From Lojkania enalia (Eukaryota > Ascomycota > Dothideomycetes > Pleosporales): 13,563 nt of DNA. Positions within the stretch are counted from its first letter, which is position 1, and each line of letters begins with the position of its first letter. This document shows positions 1 to 8,480 of the stretch, piece by piece. The notes under the pieces are model-generated. The model was not told the origin of the DNA. It ran no database searches and saw only the letters and a list, made by a program, of their open reading frames with translations. The stretch covers positions 3,233-16,795 of the forward strand of contig ML986968.1 of assembly GCA_010094045.1 (NCBI GenBank). Reading direction: 5' to 3'. A program made the position numbers and the translations under genes.

Positions 1-155
1 ATATAGAAGAACTACTAAGCTACTTATAAGGGAGTATATAACTATATATAGAAGGGAAAAGGGGTGGAGCTAGAGGTAGAATAAGATAAGTAAAAAGCTT
101 TAGGATAAGGTTGTATATAAAGCTTTCCGTAGAACGATTTCTTTATATTATTATA
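1..155 (+). mobile_element. Family A LTR, 3' part (copy 1)
   Basis: The first 155 bases match the last 155-156 bases of the two other LTR copies (1949-2104 and 7271-7425); the 5' part lies beyond the window edge. It ends in TTATTATA, the RIP form of the usual ...TTACA end of an LTR. Differences from the other copies are almost all C/T or G/A changes plus a 1-base indel in a T run near 111. It abuts the family D gag remnant at 156 with no spacer. Whether it is a solo LTR or the 3' LTR of a full element to the left cannot be told from this window. Confidence 0.9.
114..120 (+). promoter_or_regulatory. Possible TATA box in LTR copy 1
   Basis: TATATAA followed by AGC lies 35 bases before the LTR end and is kept in all three LTR copies (also 2063-2070 and 7384-7390). 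In LTR retrotransposons the TATA box sits upstream of the R region, so this is a plausible relic of the element promoter. In RIP-altered DNA such motifs arise easily; only the shared position supports it. Confidence 0.35.
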
Positions 156-1400
156 ATAGTAGAAATTTAAAAGTACTTTTCTTTAAATAAATATAATAAA
201 TTAATATTTAATAAGTTCTACTTATTTAAGTTTAGAATAGAGAGTTTTTTTAAACATTTCTATTTCCTACCTAAAAACTATCTAGATAGTACTCGTTTAC
301 ATCTAGAAACTCTTCTTCCTTAATCTTCTTTTATTTAACCTCTATCTCTTATATTTTAAGAACTATATATTCGTTTATAAAGTATTCTAGTTTACTATAG
401 TTATAGTAATTACTTAGAGTTGTATACCTTTCAGGTATAGAAGTTTTATTAAGTTATTAGAGAGTAATTATAGTAAAATAAGGTATTAATATTAGAGTAG
501 ATTAGGGTAGTATTAAACTATAGGTTATCTTAGATAAACTCTTAGAAATCTTCTAATACTAATCTAAATTTATTTTAACTATAACTTATAAGCTAATAGT
601 TTATTCTAGAAGATTAGAAACGCTCCTTTTTTCTATATTATAGGCTGTTAAGTAGGCGACTATAGCGTTAAAGGAGCCTTTTTATATAAGCTTAAAACTA
701 AGGTTTAGTATCTTTAAACTAGGGAGAATCTTATCTTATAGATAGAAGAACTATTTAGATTAGAATACAGATTCCTTAATAGCTATACTAATAAAGCGAG
801 CTTTAAAAGTTGGAAACGCTTCTCTCTTATTTATTCTTAGAACCTAAAACGCCTGTTATACCTCTATCTCTTTATTACTTATAATAAAATACGATTGTAG
901 AAGTAAAATTATTTCTTTAATATTCTTAAACTAATACTAGTCCGATTTAGCTAGGTATTTTAGCTCTAGATACCCTTTTATAGTATTAGAGGTATATTTC
1001 TATACTAACGCTATATATATATATTCTATTAGATAGTAATCTATATTAATCTTAAATTAGTTTAGGATTAAGGCTTATTATTATTTAAATATAGGTTTAC
1101 TACTATCTATAAGACTTTTAATCTTAAATATACGTTTAGTAAGGTAGGCTTAAAAGGGCTTAGAAGTAGCTAAGAGGTTTCTTACTAGAGGAGTTGTAAA
1201 AGTTTCTTAGTATATTATTAGTTCTAATTTAGTAGTTTATAGAGGTTAATTGAGACTAATAGTTTTCTATTATATTAAGCGTGCGATCTCCTCTTATAAA
1301 ATTGTAATTTATTTCTTAAGGGTTAGTTTACTCTAATTTTCCTCTAAATTAGATAGGTTTTTTACTATAAGCTTTATAGAGAGGGGTCCGCCTATTATAG
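156..1400 (-). pseudogene. gag: Family D Ty3/gypsy gag remnant (copy 1)
   Basis: This is a decayed capsid (Gag) gene, read from about 1400 down to 156. It aligns with 12395-13563 over its full length with only one length difference, a 48-base block at 453-500. The coding frame (for example the GCT codon at 951-949) carries many stops, but all are TAA/TAG where Gln or Trp is expected, and no frameshift is needed. The central part reads like a retrotransposon Gag core: a Phe/Trp-rich block around 'SKxFFYL' and 'LNLRILNF', then 'YLTAYNIERKSIPNLLE' in the sister copy. An Arg/Glu/Lys-rich stretch precedes it. The start codon is not recoverable because ATG has been lost. The C-terminal end is cut by the LTR at 1-155, so protease and pol of this copy are not in the window. 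Confidence 0.75.
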
Positions 1401-1824
1401 GGCCCCCTATAAAAGGTAACGGTTATTCTACACGCGTAGATAGAAGCTTACTTTTACTATAACTTACGCGTATATTAATTCTAGTATAAGAATTAGAAGG
1501 TGAATTATAGTTAGATATTAGCAGTTACCTCTAATTCTAATAGATTATTAATAGTCTCTAAGTTTCTACCTAGGTATACTCTATATAGCTTTTCCGAAAG
1601 CAATCCTAATTATAGAAGATAGGAAGTTCTAAATCTAAAGGCTTTAATTAATAGAAGATTTTTAAGATCCTATTTAGATAACTAAATAATTTAATATAAT
1701 AGTATATAAGTATTATAATCTAAACTAAATTAAGTATATTTTAGACTTAAATATAGTTAAATAAACAATTAATACGATATTATTAAAGAGACTATTACTA
1801 GTAGTATTAAGTTTTTCTATATAA
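1401..1824. other. Gene-free stretch upstream of gag copy 1
   Basis: On the minus strand this lies 5' of the gag remnant, where a leader and 5' LTR of the family D element would be expected. I could not find a matching stretch elsewhere in the window to prove an LTR. It starts GC-richer (1381-1445, with a near-palindrome TATAGGGCCCCCTATA at about 1395-1410) and keeps a few CA dinucleotides, then becomes strongly A+T-rich toward 1824. A short inverted repeat (TAATTCT/AGAATTA) lies near 1474-1493. No reading frame is supportable. Confidence 0.5.
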
Positions 1825-2104
1825 TATAATAGTATAGGTAAGATAATAGGTCTGAATATAGTATAAATCTACTTAGAGGTATATAGGAGTATATAGGGGT
1901 TTAGGAGCCTAAGAATTCTATTAACACCTATAGGCCTTATACGAAAGAATATAGAAGAACTACTAAGCTACTTATAAGGGAGTATACAACTATATATAGA
2001 TGGGAAAAGGGGCGGAGCTAGGGGTAGAATAAGATAAGTAAAAAGCTTTTAGGATAAGATTATATATAAAGCTTTTCGTGGAACAATTTCTTCGCATTAT
2101 TATA
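1825..2104 (+). mobile_element. Family A 5' LTR (copy 2)
   Basis: This 280-bp repeat matches 7147-7425 from end to end. By eye the two differ at about 30 positions, all but one of them transitions, plus one 1-base indel in a T run. It begins TATAATAG and ends TTATTATA. The middle holds a purine-rich block (about 1999-2030) and a shared TATATAAA at 2063-2070. The heavy transition-only divergence reflects RIP, so LTR divergence cannot be used to date the insertion. Confidence 0.95.
2063..2070 (+). promoter_or_regulatory. Possible TATA box in LTR copy 2
   Basis: TATATAAA is at the same place as in the other two LTR copies, 34 bases before the LTR end. This is inference from position only. Confidence 0.35.
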
Positions 2105-2309
2105 ATAACTAGAACAACTCTATATAATCTAAACTATAGAGGGAAAAAACTTCTAGAAAAAAGTTATATATATTATAGAACTAGGAGAATTTAAAATCTT
2201 AAGAATAACCTAATAAGAATAAATTTTCTAAATTGTAGAAATTACCGACTATAATATTATCCTAAAGATTTTATAGTTAAGAAAGGAAAATTCTTAGATA
2301 AATTAGTAA
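2105..2309 (+). other. Short leader after the 5' LTR of element A
   Basis: A primer-binding site should start here, but RIP would turn its usual TGG into TAA/TAG. The sequence starts ATAACTAGAACAACTC and I cannot match it to a tRNA 3' end with confidence. No Gag or retropepsin motif was recognised. A gag and protease of normal size (over 1 kb) do not fit in this space. Confidence 0.4.
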
Positions 2310-2984
2310 ATAGAACGAATTATCCTTAAAAACTCGGGCTAGCTAGTTAAAGAATAACTTGCTGTAATAGTAAAAGAAGTAGTAAAAGAATTATTCCTAA
2401 TAGGAAACGTATTATATAGTATATCTAAGAAATACTAATACTTAATAGAATAACTCTAAGAACTACTATAATATCTATTTAAATATAGAGAATATAATTA
2501 TAAAATTAAACTATAGCTAGAAAAAGAACCTAGATACGGACTAATATATAGTCTAATACTAAGGGAAGTAGAGGCTCTAGAATAATATATAGACGAGTAC
2601 CTAAAGAAAGAAATAATCCGAGAATTAAGCTTATTAGTAGTATACCCTATACTCTTTATAGATAAGAAAGAAATAATAGACCTATAAATATATATTAATT
2701 ATCGTACTCTTAATAATATTACAATTAAGGACTAATACCCTCTACTACTTATCTATAACTTAAAAAACTAATTAAGGGAAGCTACTATCTTTATAAAATT
2801 AGATATCTAAAATATATACTACTAGATCTATATTAAAGAAGAAGATAAATAGAAAATAGTATTTAGAATAAAAAAGGGACTTTTTAAATACCTAGTTATA
2901 CTATTTAGACTTATTAATATACTAGCTACTTTTTAAAAACGAATTAATAAAGTACTAAAACTCTACCTTAGACAATTCTATATA

Positions 2985-3005
2985 GTATATTTAGACAACG
3001 TTCTT
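2985..3005 (+). other. RT catalytic box of element A, altered
   Basis: The family motif YLDD(V/I) reads Y-L-D-N-V: codons TAT TTA GAC AAC GTT from 2988. The second metal-binding Asp is Asn, which by itself would inactivate polymerisation. Confidence 0.85.
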
Positions 3006-4246
3006 ATATATTTAAAAATAAAGTAAGAATATAAGAAATATATTAAGTACTATATATACTATAAGTAGTAAATTAATATCTTAAGGTAAGAAAATATAAA
3101 TTCTATACTATATAAATAGACTACTTAGGATTTATTATTAAACTAGAACAACTATAAATAGACCTAAACAAATTAGTAGTAATTAAAAACTAGCTAATCT
3201 TAAAGTTAGTTAAAGATATCTAATCTTTTATAGAATTTTATAACTTCTATTAAACTTTTATAAATAATTAGAGTAATATAACTATACCCTTAATATAACT
3301 ATTAAAAAAAGATGTTATTTTTATATAGGGAAATGAATAAGAAAAAGCCTTTTAAGAAATTAAAAAACAATTCTAATAAGAACTAATATTAAAACTCTAT
3401 AACCTAGAAAAGAAAACTCTTATAAAAACTAATATATTAGAAATAAGAATAGCTAGAATTCTTATATAAATCTATAATAGAAAATAATATCTAGTAGTAT
3501 ACTATTTACGAAAACTTATACTAGTAGAGATAAATTATAATATATATAACTAAGAACTTCTAACTATTATAGTATACTTTAAAGAATAACATATATACCT
3601 ATAAAGAGTAAAATAGTAAACCGAAGTTTATTATAATTATAAGAATCTTACTATCTTTCTTACTATTAAAACTCTTACCCCTAGGTAGGTTAGATAGTTA
3701 TAAGAACTAGCTATATTTAACTTTAAGATTATCTATATTAGTAGAAAATAAAACTAAAGAGTAGACGTATTAAGTAAATTATTAGAATATAAGTAAGAGA
3801 AAGGAACTATAGTTATACTACTAAGAAAATAATAAGATAGAAGTATAGTATATAATTACCTAAGACTCGCAGTAATAACTATTATTAAAGAAGTAAGCTA
3901 GATAATACTAATTAGGTTAGTAATAGATAGAATATTTAGAGAACTTTAAGAATAAGAACTAGAATAGATAGATAGACTACTATACGTCTATAATTAAATC
4001 TATATACTAGCTAAAGTTAGAAAAGAATTTATTAGATAATTCTACGAAGCCTCTATATATAGATACTAAGGAATAGAGAAAACGCTAGAATAAATCCTTA
4101 AAAGATTCTACTTTTCTAAAGTAAGAGAATAGGTAAAGAATATATTATAAGAATATATAGACTACTAATAGAATAAATCTAATAGATATATACCTTATAG
4201 ACTACTATAGAATCTAAAAATACTAATTAAGCTATAGATAGAAGTT

Positions 4247-4561
4247 ACTATAGACTTTATTATTAAGCTACTAAAGTTAAAAGACTACTCTAAGAGAGAA
4301 GTATATAACTCTATTATAATAATTATAGATAGACTTATAAAATACACCTATTTTATTCCCTATAATAAAGTATTATTAGTAGAATAAGTTGTAAACATCT
4401 TTCTAAAATAGATTATTATATAATATAGAGTACTATAGAAGATAATTATAGACTAAAATATTAAGTTTACTTTAAAGTTTTAGTAAATAATTATAAATTT
4501 ACTAGAAATTAAATATAAGATATTTATAGTATTTTACCCGTAAACGGATAGATAGATAGAA
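4247..4561 (+). other. Integrase DDE core of element A
   Basis: The three catalytic residues can all be placed in one frame: Asp in TIDFI (GAC 4253-4255), Asp in IIID (GAC 4451-4453) and Glu in the relic of HPQTDGQTE (GAA 4559-4561). All three codons survived RIP although in-frame stops lie between them. The equivalent Asp codons in family D are lost. Confidence 0.8.
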
Positions 4562-5242
4562 TAAATAAACTAAATAGTAGAGTAATACTTATAGTACTAT
4601 TGTAACTATAAATGAAATAATTAGATAATACTACTACTAATAATATAACTCGCGTATAATAGTACTATATATAGTATAACTAAAGTATTATTATTTATAG
4701 TAAACTATAAGTATAATCTAAAAACCTATAATACTTTAATTAAAGTAGTATTATAGGTACTATAGATATAGGAATAAGTCGAGATTATTTAACAAACGTA
4801 AGACTTACTAAAGAAAGACCTCTAGTTTCTATAATATACTATAAAGAAATACTATAATAAGAAATATAAATAACTATTTTACTTTAAAAAAGAAGAAAAA
4901 GTTTAGCTACTATAATAAAATATTTAAAGTAAATAACTAAGTAGTAAACTAGATTATATTAAAATTAGACTATATAAGATTAAGGAATAAATATTACCTA
5001 TAAACTATTAACTTAAATTACCTACAACTATAAAAATCTATCTAACCTTCTATATTATACTTATAGAAAAGGCACCTTAAAATGCTAAACTAGTAGTATA
5101 TAATATAAATATATATAGAGAAGATTAGAAATAAAATATAGAATATAGAATAGTTAATAATACTATCTAATTAAATAGTTAGAAGTAGATAAATATAAGA
5201 ACTTATAGAATAATATCTAAAAACTAGAAGAAAACTTTAGCT

Positions 5243-5705
5243 CTATAGTATTATAGGTATATTATAAAATCTAAATTTATAAAGAAAATCTAGAGATAGA
5301 GTAGTAGAATTAAATAATATTAGCTGTATTATAGAAGGTAACTCCGCCTTAGAAAGAAGACCCGCCTTATAATCTGCCTCTTCTTCTTTTTTAAGCTACT
5401 CTTACGTACGTTTATAACCCTCTACCTACCTATATTTTACTTGTTTACAAATCTTATAAAGACGCTAAATCTTTATATAAGCCGCTACTACCTTATTAAA
5501 AAGTTGTTCTAACTCTTTTTAGGCTAGATAAATTTTCTCCTCTAGTTTTACAACTTTAGTATCCTACTTTACTATTAGAAAGAATTAGAAATAAACTAGC
5601 AGTATAAGATTATAATATATAAGTAATCTAAGTATCGCAATCTATATTATATAATAAATATATACTAGTATAAAGGTATTTTAAATAATATAATTTTTTA
5701 GATAT
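5243..5705 (-). pseudogene. Antisense coiled-coil protein remnant, unidentified
   Basis: On the minus strand one frame (CTA codon at 5545-5543) reads about 154 codons with only about ten stops, all TAA/TAG. Its middle is strongly charged with heptad-like spacing: 'KVVKLEEKIYLA', then 'KELEQLFNKVVAAY', 'RLYKICKQVKYR' and 'LKKEEEADYKAGLLSKAEL', followed by a Ser/Leu/Phe-rich tail ('STTLSLDFLYKF') up to TAG at 5245-5243. The pattern resembles coiled-coil C-terminal tails of unassigned fungal repeat-associated proteins that I know only in general terms; I cannot name the family. It lies antisense to pol, overlapping or abutting its 3' end. It could be the tail of an inserted transposon protein or an antisense gene belonging to element A. 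A chance open frame is less likely given the heptads. Confidence 0.5.
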
Positions 5706-6045
5706 TTCCTTCTTATCTATTTTATAAATTAACCTCTTATAAGAATATTAGAAATAGGGTATAATAGTCTCGCCTAAATAGTCTATATAATTAGTATAAT
5801 AGTATCTATTTAGAGTTAAATAATAAAAGAAAGGTATTAGAAATATATATAGTTTCAGCAAAAATAGTATACTAACTCTACTATATACTAGTTTAGAACG
5901 GGAAAACTCTTAAGCTAAGAGTTTAGAGGGAGAAGATAGTATTATAAATACTCTTATAGGAATCCCTATACTAGACCTAATTAAAATCTAAGACTCTATA
6001 TAGTTAGAAGAATAAAACTAATATAAGATATATAACGCGTTTAAT

Positions 6046-6097
6046 AGCTTAGTTAACTAAATAACTAAGTATACTTAGTTACTTAATTAGCTAAGTA
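6046..6097. repeat. 52-bp near-perfect palindrome (TTAGTTA-type)
   Basis: Two 26-base arms meet at 6071/6072 with no loop; the centre is AGTATACT. About 22 of 26 arm positions pair, and the mismatches (such as T/C and A/G) are of the kind RIP makes. The arms are built from repeats of CTTAGTTA / TAACTAAG, so there is also direct-repeat structure. It could form a cruciform. It lies in the unexplained 3' region of element A. No function is known from the sequence. Confidence 0.75.
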
Positions 6098-6493
6098 ACT
6101 AAATAGGAAAAAATAGTAAGGGAACTAAATTATATTTAATAACCTTATAATTCTAACCTTTATAGCTCTTTATAATTAACTTAAATATCTTTTTTATACT
6201 CTACTTATATACTTCTATTATAAGCTTATAAGAATAATCCCTTTATAGTATATAATTACTCTTAGTTATTATCCTATCCTATATCTAACTAATTAGAGGC
6301 TGTTATAAGTAAAGACTAGCTATTTATTCTTATAGTCTAGGTTTATATAATACTTATATATATATAGCTATCTTAGAATTAACTAGTATTTTCCTAGTAT
6401 AGTTATATAGAAACATGCTATCTCTAAATAGTTCTAGTATTAGAGGGTTAGAATAACTAAGTAGGAGATAGTTCTTCTATAGAAGACTTTTCT

Positions 6494-6952
6494 ATTAAAG
6501 CTAATTAAGTATAGATTATATAGAAGTTATATCTTTTAGAATTTTAGGGTATATATAAAGTCTCTATAAATATAGCTATAACTAGTAGCTCTAGTATTAA
6601 TAAGAATATTAATATCTTACTAGACTAGATCTTAATAGATTAAAAAAGGAGTTAGAATCTAGTAGTTTTATAACTATTTCTATAGGAGCTAGTTTTATAG
6701 ATATATAAAGATTCGGTATAAATATAGTTCTAAGAGGTAATTTACTTCTAAAATAGACCTTTTAATAATATTCTAGTTGGTAAAGCTAGCTATATTTAGG
6801 AGTAAAAGTAATAGCTTTATCTATAAGATAATAAGCGTATTAAAAATCGGTTAGAAGATTAGTTAGAAGATTAAGAGTAGGACTTATAGAATATAGTAGA
6901 GCTCTAAGACCCTTAATAGATTAATAGTAGAGGAGTACTATATTCTAGCAAA
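6494..6952 (+). pseudogene. Possible degenerate coding stretch, unidentified
   Basis: One plus-strand frame (codons at 6494 and 6941) runs 153 codons in which every stop is TAA/TAG, giving charged segments such as 'NRPFNNILVGKASYI' and 'DNKRIKNRLED' once stops are read as Gln/Trp. The stop density is higher than in pol. The opposite strand also gives a fairly open but Leu-rich frame, as expected of an antisense shadow. I do not recognise the product, and it may not be a gene. Confidence 0.25.
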
Positions 6953-7138
6953 ATATATTCTTTACTACTATACTTATAACAGCGTCTTTTATAGTAGCGT
7001 CTTTCTTATTTATTAGAGCTTATAGACGTATAATTAGAAGTATCGAGTTTTATAGCATTTATATCCTTCTAGTAAGTAGTATAATACTTTAGTTATTTAC
7101 GATAGTTACTAGATAGATAATATAGGTTAATATTATAT

Positions 7139-7146
7139 AGGGAAAT
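7139..7146 (+). other. Candidate polypurine tract of element A
   Basis: AGGGAAAT lies directly before the 3' LTR, where Ty3/gypsy elements carry the polypurine tract that primes plus-strand DNA. It is short (seven purines) and supports plus-strand orientation only weakly. Confidence 0.4.
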
Positions 7147-7425
7147 TATAATAGTATAGATAAAATAATAGATCTAAATATAGTACAAATCTACTTAAAG
7201 GTATATAGAAGTATATAGGGGTTTAGGGACCTAAAAATTCTATTAATACCTATAGGCCTTATATAAAAGGATATAGAAGAACTACTAAACTACTTATAAG
7301 GAAGTATATAATTATATACAGAAGGGAAAAGGAGCGGAGCTAGGGGTAGGATAAGATAAGTAAAAAGTTTTAAGATAAGGTTATATATAAAACTTTTTAT
7401 AGAATAATTTCTTCGCATTATTATA
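7147..7425 (+). mobile_element. Family A 3' LTR (copy 3)
   Basis: This 279-bp repeat is co-linear with 1825-2104. It starts TATAATAG, ends TTATTATA, and keeps the TATATAA at 7384-7390. It is the most altered of the three copies: most G/A and C/T differences put A or T here. It is followed at once by CTACCCCCCTCC, which is unlike the flank of either other copy. Confidence 0.95.
7384..7390 (+). promoter_or_regulatory. Possible TATA box in LTR copy 3
   Basis: TATATAA is at the position shared with the other two LTR copies, 35 bases before the LTR end. In a 3' LTR this would drive flanking DNA if it worked; no activity is expected after RIP. Confidence 0.3.
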
Positions 7426-8480
7426 CTACCCCCCTCCTTATAGGCTAATAGTCCCTATCTATACTAGTTTAGGAGGGAATTGGAGCTATTACAGATAGAT
7501 TCTAGTATAAAGAAATTTCTTTAAAGAGGTATTTATTAGTAAGAACTAATATACGTAGTTACCTATAGAGATGCGTTTATATATTAATATAATATTAAAT
7601 AAGGTTTTTACGGTAAGCATAATTAACCTATATATTAGCTAGTAACTACTATTATAATAGTTTATTAATATTGCAATTTCGTCGTATATAGTAACAAGTA
7701 TTTACTAGCCTTAGTATATCGCTAGGTTGCTGTTAACTAAGCTTTCTTAACTAAATAACAACTTCTACTCTATACGTATTATTACGTATCCCTAGAACCG
7801 TTAATTATTAAAGTATTACTAACGCCTTATAGAAAAAATTAATTAATATACTACTCCGCCTACCTTCTAGAGCCTTTTTAGAGGCCTTCTAAATTATCTA
7901 CTTTTAGGTTATATATACGCTCGCCCGTAGGTAGTATATAATATTTATCTTTTAATCTCTAAGATTAAAAAAATGCGAGTATTATACCTTATAAAATAAA
8001 AAGTATAACCCCGTACGAATTATATCTAATACTAGTAGAATATTTACTACTAATATATTTATAGATCCTCTCCTACTATAAGGAGGAGTTTCTAGTCCTC
8101 TAGGGCTATCTCGGACTATAGGTAACAGCCTGATATATAAGGGATAAGGAGGATAAAAAGGTAGCCTTTAAAGCTATTTTAAAATCTACTTATAGTCTAG
8201 TATTTATAGCCTAGATTATAAAGAGTTAGAAAGCTAGCCTTTTTAAAACTAGTATCTAGGTAGCTTTATTCTACTAGGGTACTAAATTACTCTATTAGAT
8301 TTCGGCTCTAAAGATTCTAGTATCTAGCTTTTAAGCTGATATTACGGCACTCTTAGGTGGCTAAAAATAAGGTAGAAGAGGTTTAGAGGAAGTCTAGAGG
8401 GAAAGAAGAGAAAGGAGGGTAGAAGAGAAGAGGACTAGTAAGGTATCTAACAGCCTGCTATTAGACCCTCTAGATATTAT
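7426..8480. other. About 1 kb without a recognisable gene, downstream of family D pol
   Basis: On the minus strand this follows the pol end, so a 3' UTR and 3' LTR of family D would be expected here. I could not pair it with a second LTR copy. Both strands were read: no frame gives a known domain. Compared with the rest of the window it keeps more CA/TG and CG dinucleotides (for example around 7610-7740 and 8095-8140) and starts with a C-run CCCCCC at 7428-7435. A small hairpin (CTCCT...AGGAG) lies near 8070-8086 and a purine tract near 8371-8434. It may be less affected by RIP because its copy number was lower. Confidence 0.45.
8371..8434 (+). repeat. Purine-rich tract (GA-rich)
   Basis: The plus strand is nearly all A and G here; 8398-8434 has a single T. 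Such DNA contains no CA or TG and so cannot be attacked by RIP, which may explain its survival. For the minus-strand family D element it would be a pyrimidine tract in the sense strand, so it is not that element's polypurine primer. Confidence 0.6.

Larger units (their letters stand above)
2310..5160 (+). pseudogene. pol: Family A Ty3/gypsy pol remnant (RT, RNase H, integrase)
   Basis: This is a decayed polyprotein of a Ty3/gypsy retrotransposon. In the frame with codons at 2364 and 2691 I read the RT entry (YNYKIKL near 2490; YINYRTLNNITIKD from 2691), 'KLDI', 'KKGLFKYLV' and the catalytic box YLDNV (2988-3002, YLDDV in the family). A 1-base loss in the A run at 3090-3094 moves the reading by one; from there a single frame runs on through RNase H ('KTN' near 3427, 'YYLRKL', 'YNxELLTIIV'), the H2C2 region (about 4040-4175), the integrase core (TIDFI at 4247, DRLIKYTYFIPYNK near 4330, HPQTDGQTE relic at 4535-4561) and a post-core region to about 5080. 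Stops are all TAA/TAG at Gln/Trp sites. Protease is missing. Beyond 5100 the reading becomes unclear; I could not confirm a chromodomain. The gene is non-functional. Confidence 0.92.
5161..7138. other. About 1.9 kb between pol and 3' LTR of element A, not gag-pol
   Basis: A typical Ty3/gypsy element has little between the end of pol and the 3' LTR. Here the space holds an antisense coiled-coil reading frame (5243-5705), a 52-bp palindrome (6046-6097), a weak plus-strand reading frame (6494-6952) and otherwise featureless A+T-rich DNA. I see no second set of LTRs or terminal inverted repeats that would show a clean nested insertion, but RIP could hide one. It may be an extra element-encoded module, an inserted DNA transposon or captured host sequence. 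Confidence 0.6.
1825..7425 (+). mobile_element. Ty3/gypsy retrotransposon of family A, gag-less and RIP-degraded
   Basis: Two direct LTRs (1825-2104 and 7147-7425) bound an internal region of 5,042 bases. LTR ends are marked by the short inverted repeat TATAATA...TATTATA (TGTAATA...TATTACA before RIP). Domain order RT - RNase H - integrase on the plus strand places it in Ty3/gypsy. Only about 200-250 bases lie between the 5' LTR and the first pol-like residues, so gag and protease are absent, while about 1.9 kb of other sequence lies between integrase and the 3' LTR. The 5-base flanks (1820-1824 TATAA and 7426-7430 CTACC) do not form a target-site duplication, which suggests rearrangement after insertion. 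Confidence 0.9.

Noticed and set aside
1401..1824. A 5' LTR of family D
   Set aside because: The position is right on the minus strand, but I found no second copy in 7426-8480 or elsewhere to confirm a repeat.
2105..2130. A primer-binding site for a specific tRNA after the 5' LTR of A
   Set aside because: The bases are too altered, and without the original TGG start several tRNAs would fit equally poorly.
5161..5300. A chromodomain at the end of element A pol
   Set aside because: Neither possible frame shows the spaced aromatic residues and the W-x-GY pattern; the stretch also overlaps the antisense coiled-coil frame.
8100..8350. A pogo/Fot1-like transposase C-terminus on the plus strand
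   Set aside because: One frame gives a vaguely similar 'FIA-stop-IIKS-stop-KASLFKTSI' stretch, but the Pro/Gly positions of that family do not follow and no DDE region is seen upstream.
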